The notes below the pieces were generated by a model that saw only the letters and a list, made by a program, of their open reading frames with translations, made no database searches and was not told where the DNA came from. Shown here piece after piece: positions 43,301-56,000 of a stretch of 64,000 nt of DNA. Every line of letters begins with the position of its first letter. Positions within the stretch are counted from its first letter, which is position 1. Made by a program: the position numbers and the translations under genes. This DNA is from Mesodorylaimus sp. YZB2_4 (taxonomy: Eukaryota; Nematoda; Enoplea; Dorylaimida; Dorylaimidae), in contig JASANH010001563.1 in NCBI GenBank assembly GCA_030248295.1, positions 1-64,000 of the forward strand, given 5' to 3'.

Positions 43301-44144
43301 GGGATGGGTGTCCTCAATGGAGTGAATATAATTTTGCAAATGTTCGAAAGGACAAGATCGGCGATAGTATTTGTATTAATAAATTTAGCCAGCCTCGTAA
43401 GACAATTATTGCAGACTATCCCGAAACCGAACATGTGCTTCTAAATTTACAGCCGCCATCGGAAATTGGGGTGCAGAATTATTTGGTGAAGATTCCATCT
43501 GCCTAAGACATGATGGAAAATTTGAAGTTTTCGATTGCTTGGCACTCGGACTTACATCATATGATTCGGAAAGTGAACATGGAGCGGGTTGTTATCGGGT
43601 AGGTCATTCCCCCTCGCACTGCCGTGAATAATCCCCATTTGGACTTGCAGTACAAATGTGCCCATGGCCGCTTAACGATACAAGCCAACTACACGCTAGA
43701 CGATCCGAATGATCGTCCATTTTTAAGGGAATACAAAATTTGCTGGGGCGAGGGTTCAAGTGCGCTGATTTTGTTGTGTACGGCTCATTATCGTCAGTGA
43801 GAAATCTGTTTTTTGCAGTTATCCAAATACGCCGTCATCAGAAATCTGGCGCAACAGGGCACATGCGCTTTCATAAGGGGGATATCCTTTGCCCCTCCTG
43901 CAAGAAAGTATGCGAAGTAAGAGCTGCCCATTTTGCGAGCATAGTGGAATGCTATCCATGTTACTTATAGAACAACGAAAAATATCCAGGATTCAAATGT
44001 GTCGCTGATATTCGCATAAATTCAACTGATTTGGAGGAAACACCCTGCCCACAAGACACAGATTCAGCCAGTGCATGCATGGTGCCATTGGCCGCGGGGT
44101 GGTTATTTGTGCTGGTTCTTGTTTTTATAATTATGGTTAGATAA
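37374..44144 (+). CDS. leishmanolysin-like (M8) zinc metallopeptidase with C-terminal membrane segment
   Basis: Exons that agree in phase: 37374-37523, 37574-37624, 37676-37830, 38021-38065, 38115-38175, then 40461-40594, 40647-40752, 40836-40880, 40913-41113, 41182-41274, 41344-41420, 41471-41575, 42944-43109, 43225-43396, 43453-43598, 43651-43753, 43819-43916, 43971-44144. One exon between 38175 and 40461 is unsure (candidate 40361-40424). The zinc site is HEVFHAL (HExxH) in exon 40647; the distant third ligand is in WVHWE (exon 41182), preceded by CSELEGAEIENEGEGG, the hallmark of M8 peptidases. EDSMWYKPNYR, GAGCYRYKCAHGRLTIQ and GDILCPSCKKVC complete the family pattern. The N-terminus has VKRNRK (a possible propeptide cleavage site) before EPIRIQYF. 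The last exon encodes a hydrophobic segment (AGWLFVLVLVFIIMV) at the very end, so a membrane or GPI anchor is likely. The first exon lacks a signal peptide, so the true 5' end is probably upstream. Confidence 0.88.
39671..39702. repeat. perfect 32-bp palindrome, no spacer
   Basis: The left half agcgtattctcgagat is followed directly by its exact reverse complement. The centre is gatatc, flanked by ctcgag on each side. Confidence 0.95.
39725..39965 (+). repeat. SINE copy, family B (3' truncated)
   Basis: Colinear with 3915-4180: 'gcattgcttgggcaagcaaa', 'gaggacggcagttta', 'ggctctgggcgactcacc', 'cgaacgagtagaga' type blocks. It ends shortly after 'cgagcaccagtcc' without the A-rich tail. Confidence 0.75.
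41850..42250 (+). repeat. full-length SINE, family A
   Basis: The head has a perfect A box (tggtgcagcgg, 41857-41867) and a perfect B box (ggttcgatccc, 41913-41923) about 45 bp apart, so it derives from a tRNA. The body is about 300 bp, and the end is 'aaggcccacaaaaatttt' followed by an A run. It sits in the 1.4-kb intron 41576-42943 of the metallopeptidase gene, in sense orientation. Confidence 0.88.
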
Positions 44145-44795
44145 TGATATACTTGGAAATTTGTTGGAGTGATGAAGACAGTCAGTCTGTCAGCTGTAAA
44201 AAAGAGCACCGTGGGGCTTTCTTTCCGCATCAAAATTCTTTGCAAGAATTCAAGCGGATAAAAACAAACTTGAAACCGGAACGCAAGCCGCAATGGCGCG
44301 CAGGCTAGCATAGGCCTTTGATGATTTGTTTTGCAAGCTGACTTTACTTTTCCGAAATCCAGCCAGTCGGTGGTAGCTAAACAATTTATGAATCAGCTTA
44401 CATTCGCTTACTCGAATGAACAGATTCTGCGATTACGTCATCTCCTGGGCAACATACTTGTTTCCCGGCGTGGTGAACGAGGCGGCTGTCAAACATAAAG
44501 TTGGGGAGGTAGGGAGGAAAAGCAGATGAAGCGCAGCTTTCAAGAAAGATACCCAACAGGGTTTAAAGTGGATCAGAGATGCCTGAAGACTTCTCTTCTA
44601 GAAAGACTCAATCTTGTGTCTGAACGTGCGTTCTATTTTCTGAACTCTCTCCGCCGCTGGCTGTGTTTCCTTGTCAAATTTGCTTACAGCCACCCACTTT
44701 CGCTTTCTGCACTCACGATCAGTTAGTCAGTCGGCTAGCCAGGCTCCAGTCTTGCAGTCTATTCACCCAGATCAGTGTGTATATTTTGTGAAACG
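44145..44795. other. intergenic, no gene seen
   Basis: The gap between the metallopeptidase and the I-set gene; probably holds the promoter of the latter. Confidence 0.4.
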
Positions 44796-44801
44796 AAAAA
44801 C

Positions 44802-45852
44802 ATGCCTAAACAACCAGTTTTACAAGGAGATCCCAAAATTAGCCAGCAAGGCAATAATGTCCTTTTGGAGGCTACTGTGGAAGCTGATCCAGCCCCAGCC
44901 ACCGACTGGTTCAAGGATAGTCAAGCCATCAGCGATGGCGACAAATATAAGCTGAAGAACGAGGCGCTGGCTGGTAGCAAACATAAGATAACTGCTGAAA
45001 TAGTGGTAAGTTCCTTGGACACTCATTTTAGCTGTTTCCAGATTTAAACATTTTACTAAGCAGGTGCACAAGTGGCTTGAATTCTGCGTTGCTTGATCTT
45101 GTTTTGATTTCGAGCCTGTCTTGCAGGTTTCATCATTCATGTATGTTTAGGGATTCGATAAACTGCTGGCTGGAATTTATAAAGTGAATATCAAGAACGA
45201 CCAAGGACAAACATCTGCAACATTTACAGTGACTGCTGGAGGTAGTATAACTTGCAATTTACTTACAGTGAGCACATGTTCTTTTTTATCGCACTCAATT
45301 TTAATCAAAATCTCCCATATTCCATCCTGTAATCCATTTTGTCGATCTTGGAAATTTTTAATGCAGATTCCACGGATGCAGATGACTTGAAATTATTTAG
45401 GAAACCTAAAAATATCGAGGTTTTTCAATTTAGATGCCCCAGACTTTATTGAAAAACCAAAAATTGTTCAAAAGGATGGTGGCAAAGCATTGACCATAAA
45501 AATGGTAGTTCAGTCGAAATTGGAGCCCACGATCGAATGGTTCAAAGACGATAAGGCGATCACCGAGAACGATCGTGTCAAATTCATAACAACAAAGGAT
45601 GAAAAGGATGCGACAAAATATTTGGTTCAATTGGAAATCAAGGTGCGCGGATTTTTTCAGTCTTAAAAGGATTTTACATTCAGAGAAAGCGAACGTTTAT
45701 TCATCACAGTCAGGTTTTCAAAGTGCCATTATCCAATATTCCTAGGCATAATTTTTTAGGGTCCCATCAAAGCGGACCAAGCTAAATATAAGTGTGTCGT
45801 CAAAACCAATGAAGGATCGAACAGTCAGTCGCTCAATTTGGCTTTCGACTAA
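44802..45852 (+). CDS. intracellular protein with two I-set immunoglobulin domains, four exons
   Basis: Exons 44802-45005, 45151-45241, 45434-45642 and 45760-45852 join in phase to 198 residues. There is no signal peptide (MPKQPVLQGDPKISQQ), so the protein is cytoplasmic. Domain 1 (about 8-100) has the Trp of strand C in PAPATDWFKDSQAISDGDKY and the F-strand pattern AGIYKVNIKNDQGQTSA with Val/Ile instead of the usual Cys. Domain 2 (about 103-198) has EPTIEWFKDDKAITENDR and AKYKCVVKTNEGSNSQS. These are the 'W-F-K-D' and 'Y.C...N..G' signatures of I-set domains from muscle proteins (titin/twitchin type; small nematode relatives such as disorganized-muscle protein DIM-1). A sarcomeric or attachment-site role is likely from the family, not shown. 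The disulfide cysteines are mostly missing, as is usual for intracellular I-sets. Confidence 0.88.
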
Positions 45853-45994
45853 ATTTGAGAAAATGCAGGAATCTGATCTTTGGCTACCCATTGATTAGCG
45901 AGTCGAGAAATTGAGTAGGTTTGTGATGTCGACTGTCGTTTTTCAGACCACGCAGCCAGTTACAGTATCACGCAGCTTCTTATTGGGAGTACGC

Positions 45995-46000
45995 AATAAA
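45995..46000 (+). terminator. polyadenylation signal
   Basis: AATAAA about 145 nt after the stop of the I-set gene. Confidence 0.45.
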
Positions 46001-47780
46001 CTCGGTGTTTACGTTGTCAGAAGGAAAATATTTACCTTTCTCTCTTGTTTTCGTACTTCGCATGCCATAGCGCTCTAAGTAGCTTGGGCAAGTAAAGCAG
46101 TCAGCCAGTCAAGAAATCATCAGGCACATAATGTGCGTCCATTGAAAGCACTCCAGGGGAAAATAAAATAAATAGAGCCGTGACCGAAAATATGGCAAAC
46201 AATTACAGAGTTTACCTTCTTGCTGGCATGATAATATACCTACGCTAGCACAATCTCTTTTTTCACATTTTGTAGAGGTCTGCATGTTTCACACATCATT
46301 CATATGTGTATGAAATTGCCCTGCATTGACCGACCCACCGATCCGGCCAAACCGACCCAAGCTGTGGGTCGGTCGGATCAAAATTTGAATTTCCTGTCAA
46401 AATATCTCCCTTCGCGGGCTAAACTATCCTTCAACAACTCCCCCCCCCCCCCTTAGTCTTTCCTCGAAATCACCCACTGATTGGTAGCTGGTGGAAGTGA
46501 AGAACGGTTACGTGTATTTGACTTTCGCGGGATGGCGCCCCAAACTGCAATTTCTCGCTTGGTACCCTAAGCTTTCAAAAGCGCCCAGCCCGAGAGATAT
46601 AGCGCCCAAGTGAAGGGGTACAAGCAGGCTGTGATTTCGAACGGGAATGGATATACATATAGGCTCTAATGATAAGGCACTTTTGTTGGTGTATAGTCAA
46701 AATGAGACAACATTGCGAAGAACCAAGAAGTAGTAAAAGGTGGTATATACTGTATAATAGTTACACAGGATAGATCTTGTAACCCACCCTTCTCCTAGAA
46801 ACCCAACGGACACCATGTACACGGACATGATCAACTCAAGCAATGATACGCCATACACAAGTTGTCACGATCGAGATCACTGGATTACACCGACATTCGC
46901 AAGTTCGTCCAGAGTTGCAGCTCGATCCATCGTTTGGTTCGGCCATGCATGCAGATTTGGTCTTGTCAGTATTCGCTGCTTGACTGTTCGGGTTCTGATC
47001 GCGACGCACCAACGAGTGGGGGACTTGAGCTTCGATACCTGAAAAGCAATCTCGATTAGTTGAAAGCTCGAAGGGAGTGGAAGAGACCAAACTCACCTAA
47101 TCGAGTCCTTCATTGGCGACCAGCGCGTTGGAGATGCCGCTTCGTCGATTCTTCTTTCTTGCGTGACGTTGGCCTGATCGGGAGACCAGTTTCCAGCTGC
47201 ACCGCGGGGAGGTCGTCACATCGCAGCCATTCCGATACACAGACTCATCCGGCGTTGGCCGGGACCAACATTCGTGGGCGACTGCAACGAGACCAGCCAG
47301 CGTGGGCAACAAGACCCACATTCGCAACTGGCTCACTGGCGATGGCAACGGACTGACAGGCGTGGGCAACGAGACCCACATTAGTGCAGCCAAGACCATC
47401 ATTCGTGAACGAGCAGTCAATCGGAATGACAAGACACGGCCAGCAGCGCGCTTATATGCATTGGCTGCGAGGCCAGTGAGGAGTGGCGAGAACGCCGTGT
47501 TGCCTGTCAGAAAACTATGACGATGTCCAGCGATTGGTCTATTGATCGAGGGCAGATTCACGGATGGATGGGGACGTATCTCTGGCTAGCGGGGCGCCGT
47601 CGACAGTCGATCGGTTGGTAGGTGGATGGAAATGGTGGTCGGTAATTGACTGATCGGGTCTGATCGATCGGGGCAGAGGAGGAACCACCTTTCACTTCTT
47701 AAGAAGGTGATTCGATAGCATCTGGTGAGCCAGGTTGGCACGCGGCGCATGTTGGGAGTGCTGCGTCGACGACTTGGAAG
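46001..47780. other. intergenic, no gene seen
   Basis: Includes a region with internal repeats (accgacccaccgatcc and ggtcggtcgg type, 46325-46382) and a repeated 'cgtgggcaacgagacccaca' phrase (47300-47380). The long minus-strand frame over 47097-47561 follows from this GC-rich repetitive stretch and has no domain. Confidence 0.4.
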
Positions 47781-47789
47781 ACATGCTTG

Positions 47790-48244
47790 CGTCGAACGTG
47801 ATGCAAACAATGCGTGCATTCGTACAAAATTGGAATATGCCTGTCAGGCGTGGGGTCCATTCTGAAATCGGACATGAAAAATTTGGAAAGCACGCAAAGG
47901 TACGCTCTTCGATTCATCACTAAGGATTGTGTCAGTGCGGGTGGAGTACCCTACGTAGGAGGCGGATAGAACTAAAATTGGTCCAGTTTCATAAATTTTA
48001 TCACGGTGAAAAATGGAAATGGAAATGCTTGTTTTTTGCACATTCTGGAAGTGAATTCTATGAGAGCCGACGTGTAAACATGGAGCATACGTTACATGTA
48101 CTCTGTCATGAGACCAGGACTAAGTCGTTTTAACGGTGTTTTGATTACTCTGCTATTCGTTTGTGGAATTCATTGCCTTGTGATGCGATATGGCTTTACC
48201 ATGTCAGCTGTCTTAGGGAAGCTCTCACCAGTCTGAAACTGTAA
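47790..48244 (+). pseudogene. 3' end of a LINE open reading frame, frameshifted
   Basis: In three successive frames the translation gives KLEYACQAWGPF, then LESTQRYALRFITKDC and finally YSAIRLWNSLPCDAI with ALTSLKL before the stop at 48242-48244. These are the 'leYa...vW.P', 'lq..alR.i' and 'R.WN.LP..i' blocks found after the reverse transcriptase in jockey/CR1-type LINEs. It is broken by at least two frameshifts and stops and is 5'-truncated, the usual fate of LINE copies. Confidence 0.78.
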
Positions 48245-48259
48245 TTTTTCTTGATCATG

Positions 48260-51200
48260 ACATATATTGTAATTTATATACTTGATTTTTTGCGTGTAAC
48301 ATGTTCTCTTTTTCAATTTTGTTGATCTTATGTATGTACCCCACGATCTAATCGTAAAGTGCGCTTTAGCGTTTCCGTGCGGAGTAAACAGAGGCAGTGA
48401 AAGTGACTTCCGCGAACAAACAGCAGAAAACCATGAATAGGTGCTGCTACAATAAAATTTTGGAACATTTTAAAATTTTTCTGCGGGAAGACTTCCTGCA
48501 GAAGGAAGCATGTTATCTGAGTATGGATTTTTCAACCCCAGTTTATTATTGTTTTGTTTTGAAGCCTGGCCAACCATTTTTCAACTTGGCCGCACGCTAC
48601 TCTGCGATCTAAAGGGTTCTATAACATTCGCCCATTTCGTCTTGCAACTCTTCACGTATCATACTGCCTGCATACATATCTGTGCCTCTGATCGTGGTGT
48701 CTCCCAGGAGCTGGTATACGATTGAAGGCGATGGAACTCATCGTCAGACCACGGCAGCCTCGTGTTCGCGCAAGGCAATGCAGACTATTTTCTGCAGTCA
48801 CAACGATTTTTGCTTGCTTTTCCGTGAACCTTTATTATTCATATTCTCAACAAACTTGTGCCATTCGTAATCTCCCCTCCGCCCATCACACAAATTCCCA
48901 CTCCGTCTCTCCCTATTATCCACATGCGCACGAACAGCAACACACAACGAAAGGATTTTTACAAAAAATCCAAAAGTATGATTTATGAGTGGTCGAGTAT
49001 AATTTGACATTTTTGCCCGCCTCCCTAGGTTTATGTTTCATTTTTGTGTTTTATGAAAAACAGCTCTATGCATAGGCAGACAGAGTCGGCGGTTCGGTGC
49101 CGTGCGTCTGGAGGATGGCCAGACGTCGAGACCTCGTATTCGATCATGAAATTGGTATGCGTGCGATGGGCAGTCCTTTTTTCACCGACTGAAGCCTCGT
49201 TTCGTGCCCATCTGTGCGCAACCTCATTCTCACCGCGCACGCGTGCCAGCCTATCACCGCACTATAGGCCTGTCTATAACCTATAGCGTGGTGGAGACGA
49301 GCCAGACGTCGCGTCAGTTTTTTTGAGATAAAAATGGCACATCTTCGTCCGGCCTTGGTTCAGCAGCCGGCCGGCAGTCATTTTTTTGACCAGCACCAAC
49401 CGCGCCTATTACGTAACGACATGCATAGAGCGAGGGAGGAGAGCACAAAACACGACGGCATGTCTGGCCAGAGGCCAACGAACGGCTGTGTCTCCTATCG
49501 ATCCACTATTTCTTGTAAACATTGACTGCGTAGACACTGACTTGGCTATTCTTGTCCATGTGTCGCGATTGAAGGCCTGAGACCTCTGGCTCACAATTTC
49601 TACGTTTCTTGGCTACTTTGGTGTGTGTGGCGGGTTTGGCAAGTTTGGGGCCTCAACCCCTGAAGATAGGTTGTTCCTCATTACTTCTAGACTGCTGGTC
49701 GCGTTAGTAATCCTGAATCCTGAACCAGGGTGCAATGCCTCTTGCTGGCCCTTTCTTGCACCTGTTATATACCTGAATATTGAAACACACCCTAGGGTTT
49801 CGCGTTTGCTGACTGCCCGGTGCCTTGTTTTGTGGAGCAGACTTTTCCGCGGACGATGTCGTTAGCGCACTCCCCAGCCACCTCCGCATCAGTCATCGTC
49901 AGTATGTATGATGTCTGAAACATTAGGTGCATGGTGCTAAGCAGCAGTGATTGAGTGATAGCGTAGCTCTTCGGCAAACGGGCTAGGTCACTCAGGTGAC
50001 ACTCATAGCAGTTCATTTTATTCGTACTCGGCGTGTCAGACCTGCGCTCTTTTTAACTTTATACCCTGGACGGGTGGGTGTTATATACTTTTATTATGCA
50101 CTTGTCTTATAAGCTTGGAAATCGTAATCGAAAGGGCTAAAGAATTTAACAATCAAAATAGCAGTTTGATCGTTAAATTCTACATTAGTACCATTGACGA
50201 ATGGCCAATCGGACAGCACCATAGGCCCATGCATTTCAATGTGGATCCTCTGCATGGGTCCACGACGCTTCAGGGCAGATGAGGAATGGAACCATGATGG
50301 AACTCCTCAGAATTCGAACGACGGATGTACATATCCAAAACCTAGGTGGTAAAGCTTTTTGTGTGGTCTCTGTAGGATCTCTAGGAACAGATCCTTCCTG
50401 AATCTGTTTCTATCCCGGAGCATGAAAGGGAAAGCTTAAAACTGATTTTTACATGACTCTTGCAGAATGCATGATGCGAACAGGAGTACGAGTATGTATG
50501 ATATCCATGACAAACGTCTGCGAGGATAAATCATACATGCGAAGTCTTCTGTGAAATAAAAACCTTCTATGCATCACATTTTCATAGCGATAGCGAGTAG
50601 TTTGGGTCGACCCCGTCGTGTGACCGCGCAAGTCTCTATATTTGAACCCAGTGCGTCAGGAATTTTCATATTTAAAAGTACAGCACAGGAAGAGCCTTGA
50701 GGATAACTGCATAGGTTCGGCATACTACCCGTTTCTCAGGCCTACTGTAGGTACGTGTTGGTCGCACCAAAAATTCATTGTGCAGGGCAGTGGTATCTGC
50801 TTGTGACTTAAACTTTTTGAGCTCTCATCACAATGTAAACACAAAAAATCGAACGAATCAATTTAAAATCATGTGCTATGTAGGAACGAAAATTACGTTT
50901 TGTCTACAGTATTTCCGAGCATGTAAATAAAAGGAAAATGGTTTTTCTGTTCTCCTACAGTATGCCTGGACAATTTATCGCAGTGTTGCTCTGTAATTTT
51001 CGTGATTTCCGACATATAATTCTGTTAATTTTTTATATCGGGCACCCGCCTCACATTAGAACAAGGTCATATATCCCATTGACATTGTCGATTTGCTGGT
51101 TTTTCTTGAAAATTCAATTTAATTACGTCGCGTTCTAATAACATTAATTATCAAATTATTAGGCCAAGAAAAACCACGATATCCTTCAAATTTTGTCCTT

Positions 51201-53000
51201 GATATCGTAAAGAATTGTTTCACAACTGTCCCTGAAAGTCCGCCAAGTCGGGTCACACAAACGTCTGCACCTTCCGCCTCTAAATTAACGACACCCACGT
51301 GATCTTTTTATCGTTTAGTTTAGTTTTTTCCTTTCGTATGCACCCTTCTCTCTCTGTGACCATGATGGAGTATAATTCAATTTCGATAGCAGCCTCGGTC
51401 TCTACCATCTAGTAAAGGTACACTCGGCAAAGGTCAGCAGTAGCAGGTGGAAGGCGACAATAAAACGAGGAGAGATGAGAAACGAGGCTGGGTTAGCAAC
51501 CGATGACTCCTATGCTGCCCCTGCCCTTACCCTCCCTAAGTAACCTAATCGACACAGTATAATATCCCGAGCTTCTCTTCCACCTAATCATACACAGTAT
51601 ATCTAAACTTTTTGTGAAAAATTTTTTATGGTTTTTTGCCATTTGCTGTTCCATGTTTGGATATTGCTATAAAATGGGCGAGTTCCCGCGACATTTCTTT
51701 AAAAGGAAGGCACCAGCACCGACTGGACGTCTGGCTGGGTGGAGTTTTTTGGTTTGCGGCACCTGGCTGGTCGACGTGTCTCGACCATCGATGAGCCAAC
51801 CACTGGCCATCACCGCCGGACACCGGCGCCAGGCCAGACACCCGTTCGCTAGACGGCCACTATCGATTGCGCGCTTTAGAAACGCACGTAAAAAAATGAA
51901 AATCGTGCTTTTCCTTGGCTAGCCACGAGGAGATATGTTTTTTTAAGGCGTTGATTCTCCATTTTTACATTATTTCCACGGCGCGTTTGGGGTAGGTCGT
52001 CTCGGCTGTCCGTCTATTGATGCGTCCCCGGAGTGCTCCTCTCCTCGTCCCAGACATGTAACCCTCAGGCCTTGCAGACAGTCGTTTTTTGTATCGACTC
52101 AAGGTTTTTATGCGTCTGTAAGCAAAAAATGGCGGTCGTCGCCGCCGTCGTTGAGGCGAAAGGGAGAGGAGACCCAGGCTGGCCATCACCTCACGTACGT
52201 CTGGGCAAGGCGGAGGAGTGGGGGGCACGTGGTGTGCGCCGAGAGCCAATCGGGTGTCGCCCTCTCTCGGCTGTTGCCAATCGGTCTGCCCCCTCGTCTG
52301 TGCGGGCTGTTACGTAAGAATGTGTTTCGTCGACATCGTTGCGACACACGGGCAGCCGTCGGGGCCTGTCGGGCTTTTCAGTCGATGTTCCAGTTCCCAG
52401 CCGAGTCTACGCCTGAAACTGCTCTCCGTATTTCCGAATCGGAAAGCGGTCGGAGCCGAAACTGAGCCGATGTCGGAGTTGAAACCAAACAATCCTATCT
52501 TCCCGGCCGAGAGAGGACCTTATCGGAGTTTCAAAATTATTCTAAAAAACGTGTCTCATTTTTTTTAAACTACTTCCTCTCTACATTCGCGTCGTGAGCC
52601 AGCCGTCGCAGACCTAGTCGGGCGGTCGGTCGGGCGGAGGCGGTAGCGTCGGCCTAGCTTTAGGGACGGTCGGCGAGTAGAAAGGCACGTTCTTCTCTCT
52701 CCTGTCACACTCTAGCCATCAACTCGTCGCTCGGCCACGCTCACTCGGTTTGTATCGCTGGCCCCCCTTCGGGTGCTCGTGTTGCTAAAAATTTTACCTA
52801 TTGGAACCGGGTTTGTCTCGTGTCTCCTATTTAGTCTTCACCACTCGCCCATATGCGCTACTGTAATCGGCCGCTGTCTCACGTGCTCCCGTTCCGAGTC
52901 TAACAAAATCTGCATTTTCTAGACCACTCGGTCACTAAAACATCGTCGATATCTATTCATCCGAAGTGTCCACTTGACCCGTGAAGGACGGCCTGTTCTG
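48260..53000. other. long intergenic region upstream of the two-DM gene
   Basis: No supported exon on either strand. From about 51.7 to 53.0 kb the base composition becomes GC-rich with many CpG and short 'cggtcggtcggg' repeats, consistent with the promoter and 5' leader of the gene at 53018. Confidence 0.45.
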
Positions 53001-53017
53001 TGTTTGACACAATCACG

Positions 53018-56000
53018 ATGATGCCCCCGATCGTGTCCTCACTGATCCGTAATAACGGAGTGGACTGCGGGGATATGATCATCGATCACGAACCGGTGGC
53101 TTCCGAGGCCGAAGGCGATGATCTGATCGACGTGGTGGGTGTGCACGCCTTGTCCGCATCGGCGCCCTACGTCCGTCAGCTCAGCCCACCCAACACGATC
53201 ACCATCAGCCTGGGCGGCAGCGGAAAGAAGTATCATTGCCAACGATGTCTGAATCACGGTCTCGAAATACCACGGAAAGGGCACAAGCGCGAATGCCGAT
53301 ACGCCGATTGCCAATGCGATGATTGCAAATTGGTAGAAAAACGAAAAATACTAAATCGCGAAATCAATAGCGAGCGAGAACGAGCCAATAATTCGCCCGT
53401 CACATTGGTCAGCGGTACCCCGGACAAGGACACTGGTGATAATGCATTGAATAAAGGTAAGTGACCGTTGTCAGAATGCTGAGGGTTGAAGCTCGCTTTG
53501 ACTGCAAATGTCCTAAGCTGCGCAGTTTTTAATGTTTTGATTGATCAGAATCGATAATTCTGAAACGCGAGAATCTTTATTTTACTCTGGCGAGAGCGTT
53601 GTGATCTTGGTTCAGTTAATTGCGAGTTGTGTTAGGCCTCGATTGATCTCTTTTTTTCCAAACAGTAGTGGCCTTTTAAAATTTAGTATTTTGAATTTAC
53701 GGTTCATCAGCATGAGACTAAGCAGTGTAGAATTTGGAGGAATTTTCAGGAATGTTTTCCGTTCAGGGTTTTTCTCGCAGGAGTCCTCATCCTGAGCTCT
53801 TGCCACAAAAGGAAAAGAACTAGGTTATTTGTTTGATCACGGGACAAAAATATTTGCGACACAATTTACTATAAAAGCTTCCGACTCAGTGCAAAATTAT
53901 AGAAGTTGATTCTTTCAGCTTTCTCATACAGGAGGGGAAACATATTTTCTGGATCCTTTCTGATTCTTCCATGATTTTCACTAAATATCCCTCTCAAAGC
54001 TTTCACAAATCATGATAGGACGCGTTCACATAACCATTTCTTGACCAAAATGCCACATCTAGGCCACCTGTAAGTTTGTAACAAGAAATTAGTACTTGCC
54101 GCATTCTAGATATCCACCAGTAATTTCCACGAACTGTTTTCCCATCATAGCTTTTGAAGCTTATAGGTCGTCGGACACTGCACTTTCGCCCTTCCCAAGA
54201 CCCTTATCAATGCAGAACTAAGGAAAGCATTGACTTTCCGTGAACTGCATGTCACAAATGTCATGTGCTCGGGGTCTTCTGCTCTTTCTCTACCGAAGTT
54301 TTTGGTACTCATGTCGCACCATTGTGCATATAATTTGCATATTCGCCAATTACACTCATCTCCTACAGCTGGTACTCATCTCCTAGTCTTTGAGTGGGTG
54401 GAATAAAGTTGAAATCCATTAACTGATTGGAACGCATCTGATATATTTGAACTCATTGAAACAGAATTTCATATTATTTGTGCCCTTTTCTCCTCCAAAC
54501 CACTCGGGTCAAAGAAATATGCTGATATGATAGACGATATGGGTTTATAATTTTTAGTACCCAACAAAGGACAAGTTCGAAAGTTCTTGTGAGTTCGCGA
54601 AAAAATAGAAAAATACAGATCTTGAATCGGAAATTCTTATTCAGGGGGGAAGACAGGAGGTGAAGGATACTGTAAGCGTTTGCGTTTGAAATGCGAAGTA
54701 CACGAAGTTAACCGCTTTAAGTGTGCATTTTGGGGGGAAAAGTAGATGTTAATTTTAATCGCATGTCAAAGAAGTTATTCCCGTCGTGGGAGTATTGCTA
54801 GTCAAAATTGTGGCTCCTTTTTATTTAAACTTCACATCGTGTTTGTCATTCAAGAAATCAAGTCACTTTGTCAGTTCTAAAGGGAACAAAATTTATACAC
54901 AGTCCAACACAGAGTAAATTATAAAAAGGCAGCTTTTCAATAAAATCAAGTTATTCAGGTTATGACAAACCAAGTTATAATTATTTATCCGCACTCTATA
55001 GTTCCTGAAAGTTAAAAAACGCTTATTATATATATTTTGCAATGAAAACTTGGTTTTGGGAGTGATTATTTCGTTTCGGCCACAATGCACTCATTCTTTT
55101 CCATGATCCCGAGTGAATCCGTCACACAGACTCCCATAATCAGCGTTATTGTCCGAGTGGCCGTTGCTTCTGGGTTCAATTGGCGCATGTCTCATCAGGC
55201 CTACTGTATGCCCCCTCTGACCGAACATGTCAGTGTGTTGTGTCTCCCCCTCGCTTACAGTCAGTGCAACATGTCGAGTACAAGCGGATCTTAGGCCCAA
55301 AATGAAGCATGAAAGAAAATGCCGTTTCTTCCTGAACTTAGTTGCGCGGGCGAGCAAGTAGACGTCGGAGTGATTTTTTGCAGGCTTTCTCTTTTGTCCG
55401 ATGTAAGTAGCGCGGACGAGACGCTACGTCATTGGCCGGCTGGCTGTCCGTCTTAGAAGTAGCCAATAAGGGAAAGAGAGAGAATGGTCACGGGAGGTTG
55501 CAGAAAAAATATGGCATGCCGACCAAAAGCGGTCGCTTTCGATTCGGCTCGCTCGGCGTGTTGCGTTTTTTATCATTCGAACCGAGGCTGTTAGGTTACT
55601 GATTACGCCTCGACCATATTCCTTATTCGGAATAGGCCTATTTCATCCTACCCACAACCGAAACCCAGACGCTTATTTCTTTTTTAACAAAAAAAAACTG
55701 GCTGAGCTGGCTCTTTTCAGACAGTCGGCAAACACAGTGCCAGTCGCTGTCTAGATGTTTTTTTCTCCTTTCATTTTGGCTCGGGCTTTGGCTTTTCTCC
55801 TCTTTTCGCCTCGCCACCCGGCCTCTACTCAATCGGAACACATCCGCAAGGCAACGAGACTTGAAACCTGCTGTTGCACCCGCCCCCCCCCCCCCCCCCC
55901 CTCCAGTGCACCAGGGAGAAGAATGCTCCGTTCCGACAGCCGATATCATCTTAGGTAATGCTTGGGTTTTTTAGTGTCCCGACCCGAACGGACTCGAGGT

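Noticed and set aside
47097..47561. 154-codon minus-strand frame
   Set aside because: GC-rich repetitive DNA; no domain, no splice partner; the amino-acid composition follows the repeat.
51614..52568. Overlapping open frames in GC-rich DNA upstream of the two-DM gene
   Set aside because: All six frames become longer where stop codons are rare; no domains; most likely promoter/5' leader.
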